Made by a program: the position numbers and the translations under genes. Source: Mesostigma viride (taxonomy: Eukaryota > Streptophyta > Mesostigmatophyceae > Mesostigmatales > Mesostigmataceae). From it: a stretch of DNA of 64,000 nt. Below, piece after piece: positions 58,901 through 64,000 of this stretch; positions within the stretch are counted from its first letter, which is position 1; every line of letters starts with the position of its first letter. The notes beneath the pieces are model-generated. The model searched no databases, had not been told where the DNA came from, and saw nothing but the letters and a program-made list of their open reading frames with translations. Where the stretch lies: positions 2,494,730 through 2,558,729 of the forward strand of contig RPFO01000256.1 of the NCBI GenBank assembly GCA_009746045.1, written 5' to 3'.

Positions 58901-61900
58901 ACATACATGCCATCCATGTACGTAGACGGGCCATGATGACACCATGGGAGCCTGAATCCTCATCATTTACTATTCCTTGACATCCATGTACGTAGGCCAG
59001 CCATGGAGACACCATGGGAGCCTGAATCCTCATCATTAATTACATAAATGCCAACCATGTACGTAGACAAGCCATGATGACACCATGGGAGCCTGAATCC
59101 TCCTCATTAATTACATAAATGCCAACCATGTACGTAGACAAGCCATGATGACACCATGGGAGCCTGAATCCTCATCATTAATTACATACATGCCATTCAT
59201 GTACGTAGGCCAGCCATGGAGACACCATGGGAGCCTGAATCCTCATCATTTACTATTCCTTGACATCCATGTACGTAGGCCAGCCATGGAGACACCATGG
59301 GAGCCTGAATCCTCCTCATTAATTACATAAATGCCAACCATGTACGTAGACAAGCCATGATGACCCCATGGGAGCCTGAATCCTCATCATTAATTACATA
59401 AATGCCATCCATGTACGTAGACGGGCCATGATGACACCATGGGAGCCTGAATCCTTATCATTTACTATTCCTTGACATCCATGTACGTAGGCCAGCCATG
59501 GAGACACCATGGGAGCCTGAATCCTCATCATTAATTACATAAATGCCAACCATGTACGTAGACAAGCCATGATGACACCATGGGAGCCTGAATCCTCCTC
59601 ATTAATTACATAAATGCCAACCATGTACGTAGACAAGCCATGATGACACCATGGGAGCCTGAATCCTCATCATTAATTACATACATGCCATCCATGTACG
59701 TAGACAGGCCATGATGACACCATGGGAGCCTGAATCCTCATCATTTACTATTCCTTGACATCCATGTACGTAGGCCAGCCATGGAGACACCATGGGAGCC
59801 TGAATCCTCCTCATTAACTACATAAATGCCAACCATGTACGTAGACAAGCCATGATGACACCATGGGAGCCTGAATCCTCATCATTTACTATTCCTTGAC
59901 ATCCATGTACGTAGGCCAGCCATGATGACACCAATGGAGCCTGAATCCTCCTCGTTAATTACATAAATGCCAACCATGTACGTAGACAAGCCATGATGAC
60001 CCCATGGGAGCCTGAATCCTCATCATTTACTATTCCTTGACATCCATGTACGTAGACGGGCCATGATGACACCATGGGAGCCTGAATCCTCATCATTTAC
60101 TATTCCTTGACATCCATGTACGTAGGCCAGCCATGATGACACCAATGGAGCCTGAATCCTCTTCATTTTCTTAATGAGAGGATTCAGGTTACATAAATGC
60201 CAACCATGTAGGTAGACAAGCCATGATGACACCATGGGAGCCTGAATCCTCATCATTTACTATTCCTTGACATCCATGTACGTAGGCCAGCCATGGAGAC
60301 ACCATGGGAGCCTGAATCCTCCTCATTAATTACATAAATGCCAACCATGTACGTAGACAAGCCATGATGACCCCATGGGAGCCTGAATCCTCATCATTAA
60401 TTACATAAATGCCATCCATGTAAGTAGACGGGCCATGATGACACCATGGGAGCCTGAATCCTCCTCATTAATTACATAAATGCCAACCATGTACGTAGAC
60501 AAGCCATGATGACACCATGGGAGCCTGAATCCTCATCATTAATTACATAAATGCCATCCATGTACGTAGACGGGCCATGATGACACCATGGGAGCCTGAA
60601 TCCTCATCATTAATTACATAAATGCCATTCATGTACGTAGGCCAGCCATGGAGACACCATGGGAGCCTGAATCCTCATCATTAATTACATACATGCCAAC
60701 AATGTAGGTAGACAAGCCATGATGACACCATGGGAGCCTGAATCCTCATCATTTATTTTATGAGACATCCATGTACGTAGGCCAGCCATGATGACACCAT
60801 GGGAGCCTGAATCCTCATCATTTCTTTTTCTTTGACATCCATGTACGTAGGCCAGCCATGATGACACCATGGGAGCCTGAATCCTCCTCATTAATTACAT
60901 ACATGCCATCCATGTACGTACACGGGCCATGATGACACCATGGGAGCCTGAATCCTCCTCATTTACTATTCCTTGACATCCATGTACGTAGACGGGCCAT
61001 GATGACACCATGGGAGCCTGAATCCTCATCATTTTTTTTTCTTTGACATCCATGTACATACGTAGGCCAGCCATGATGACACCAATGGAGCCTGAATCCT
61101 CATCATTAATTACATACATAAATGCCATGATCATCAATGACCCCATGGGAGCCTGAATCCTCATCATTAAATACATAAATGCCACGGTCCATGTACGTAG
61201 ACGGGCCATGATGACACCAATGGAGCCTGAATCCTCATCATTAATTACATAAATGCCAACCATGTACATACACGGGCAATGATGACACCATGGGAGCCTG
61301 AATCCTCATCATTAATTACATAAATGCCAACCATGTACGTAGGCCAGCCATGATGACACTATGGGAGCCTGAATCCTCATCATTTTACACCAACACGTAG
61401 ACGGGCCATAATGACACCACGGGAGCCTGAATCCTCATCATTTTTTTTTCTTTGACATCCATGTACGTAGGCCAGCCATGATGACACCATGGGAGCCTGA
61501 ATCCTCATCATTTTTTTTCTGAGACATCCATGTACGTAGGCCAGCCATGATGACACCATGGGAGCCTGAATCCTCATCATTAAATACATACATGCCATCC
61601 ATGTACGTAGACAGGCCATGATGACACCATGGGAGCCTGAATCCTCATCATTTACTATTCCTTGACATCCATGTACGTAGACGGGCCATGATGACACCAT
61701 GGGAGCCTGAATCCTCATCATTTTTTTCTTTGACATCCATGTACATACGTAGGCCAGCCATGATGACACCAATGGAGCCTGAATCTCATCATTAATTACA
61801 TACATGCCATCCATGTACGTAGACAGGCCATGACATCTGACACCATGGGAGCCTGAATCCTCATCATTTTATTCTTGACATCCATGTACGTAGACGGGCC

Positions 61901-64000
61901 ATGATGACACCATGGAGCCTGAATCCTCATCATTTTTTCTTTGACATCCATGTACATACGTAGGCCAGCCATGATGACACCAATGGAGCCTGAATCCTCA
62001 TCATTAATTACATACATAAATGCAACCATGTACATACACGGGCAATGATGACACCATGGAGCCTGAATCCTCATCATTAATTACATAAATGCAACCATGT
62101 ACATACACGGGCAATGATGACACCATGGAGCCTGAATCCTCATCATTTTTTTTTCTTTGACATCCATGTACATACGTAGGCCAGCCATGATGACACCAAT
62201 GGAGCCTGAATCCTCATCATTAATTACATACATGCCATCCATGTACGTAGACAGCCATGATGACCCATGGGAGCCTGAATCCTCATCATTTACTATTCCT
62301 TGACATCCATGTACGTAGACGGCCATGATGACACCATGGGAGCCTGAATCCTCATCATTTACTATTCCTTGACATCCATGTACGTAGCCAGCCATGATGA
62401 CACCATGGGAGCCTGAATCCTCTCATTAATTAATTACATAAATGCCAATCCATGTACGTAGACAGCCATGATGACACCATGGGAGCCTGAATCCTCATCA
62501 TTTACTATTCCTTGACATCCATGTACGTAGGCCAGCCATGAGACACCATGGGAGCCTGAATCCTCCTCATTAATTACATAAATGCCAACCATGTACGTAG
62601 ACAGCCATGATGACACCATGGGAGCCTGAATCCTCTCATTAATTACATAAATGCCATCCATGTAGGGCCATGATGACACCATGGGAGCCTGAATCCTCCA
62701 TCATTAATTACATAAATGCCATCCATGTACGTAGACAAGCCATGATGACACCATGGGAGCCTGAATCCTCATCATTAATTACATAAATGCCATCCATGTA
62801 CGTAGACGGGCCATGATGACACCATGGGAGCCTGAATCCTCATCATTAATTACATAAATGCCATCATGTACGTAGGCCAGCCATGAGACACCATGGGAGC
62901 CTGAATCCTCATCATTAATTACATACATGCCAACATGTACGTAGACAGCCATGATGACACCATGGGAGCCTGAATCCTCATCATTTATTTTATGACATCC
63001 ATGTACGTAGGCCAGCCATGATGACACCATGGGAGCCTGAATCCTCATCATTTCTTTTTCTTTGACATCCATGTACGTAGGCCAGCCATGATGACACCAT
63101 GGGAGCCTGAATCCTCCTCATTAATTACATACATGCCATCCATGTACGTACACGGGCCATGATGACACCATGGGAGCCTGAATCCTCATCATTTACTATC
63201 CTTGACATCCATGTACGTAGACGGGCCATGATGACACCATGGGAGCCTGAATCCTCATCATTAATTACATAAATGCCAACCATGTACGTAGACAAGCCAT
63301 GATGACACCATGGGAGCCTGAATCCTCATCATTAATTACATACAAATGCCATGTACGTAGACAGGCCATGATGACACCATGGGAGCCTGAATCCTCATCA
63401 TTAATTACATATGCCACTCCATGTACGTAGACGGCCATGATGACACCATGGGAGCCTGAATCCTCATCATTAATTACATAATGCCAACCATGTACGTACG
63501 AGGCCATGATGACACCATGGGAGCCTGAATCCTCATCATTAATTACATAAATGCCATCCATGTACGTAGGCAGCCATGATGACACCATGGGAGCCTGAAT
63601 CCTCATTAATTTTACATGCCCACACGTGACGGGCCATGATGACACCATGGGAGCCTGAATCCTCATCATTAATTACATTGCCATCCATGTACGTAGACAA
63701 GCCATGATGACACCATGGGAGCCTGAATCCTCATCATTAATTACATGACACCATGTACGTAGACAGCCATGATGACACCATGGGAGCCTGAATCCTCATC
63801 ATTAATTACATACATGCCATCCATGTACGTAGACAGGCCATGATGACACCATGGGAGCCTGAATCCTCATCATTTACTATTCCTGACATCCATGTACGTA
63901 GACGGCCATGATGACACCATGGAGCCTGAATCCTCATCATTTTTTTTTCTTTGACATCCATGTACATACGTAGGCCAGCCATGATGACACCAATGGAGCC
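55980..64000. repeat. Satellite array, about 71-bp unit, with higher-order structure
   Basis: About 110 units, continuing past the window end. The core is CATGATGACACCATGGGAGC then CTGAATCCTCATCATT, followed by a variable half: TAATTACATAAATGCC, a T-run with CTTTGACATCC, or TACTATTCCTTGACATCC. Next comes CATGTACGTAG. ATGATGA and TCATCAT make an imperfect dyad in each unit. Variant markers repeat at 1996 bp (58421 and 60417; 58701 and 60697) and at 4340 bp (56791 and 61131; 56841 and 61181). No gene is embedded. Confidence 0.95.

Noticed and set aside
55980-64000. CRISPR-like array
   Set aside because: Units are contiguous, both halves of each unit are repeats, and there are no unique spacers. 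The context is eukaryotic satellite DNA.

Overview
This window reads as nuclear DNA of a eukaryote, most likely an alga related to green plants. Two host genes with GT-AG introns are clear, both on the minus strand. One is a plant-type (ACX2-like) peroxisomal acyl-CoA oxidase, of which the N-terminal half is present (193-4234). The other is a complete pyridoxal 5'-phosphate synthase of the PDX1/PdxS family (38814-40043). A third spliced gene (48594-51944, minus) looks intact. It encodes a 986-residue protein that I read as an unclassified transposase-like nuclease. Nearly everything else is mobile or repetitive DNA. The species cannot be fixed from the window alone.

Layout. 1-4234: acyl-CoA oxidase, with introns full of microsatellites and partial copies of their own splice junctions. 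4235-6382: upstream DNA, a dispersed repeat holding a solo LTR, and a tRNA-like SINE candidate. 6383-24666: one chromodomain Ty3/gypsy element with 564-bp LTRs and an ATATC target duplication. It carries a viroplasmin-type ORF before gag and a 699-residue ORF after integrase. Nested inside it are a short copia-type element (7067-10513) and three TTAA/CCC DNA elements, one within another. 24667-35830: LINE ORF1 and reverse-transcriptase pieces, a third copy of the 1.7-kb TTAA element, an element with 28-bp inverted ends, and short retroposons. 35909-37644: a piggyBac-like non-autonomous element. 41190-42706: a hAT-like non-autonomous element with an 8-bp target duplication. 43100-48050: more LINE and retroposon pieces and a (GGGT)n tract. 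48594-52645: the transposase-like gene with a GCCGGCC motif array upstream of it. 54955-55735: a roughly 30-bp minisatellite. 55980-64000: a roughly 71-bp satellite running off the window.

Three points deserve most attention. First, introns of two unrelated genes hold repeated copies of their own exon-intron boundaries. Second, the transposase-like gene appears intact but belongs to no superfamily I can name. Third, the gypsy element has extra genes at both ends. No rRNA, CRISPR array, operon or confident functional tRNA is visible.
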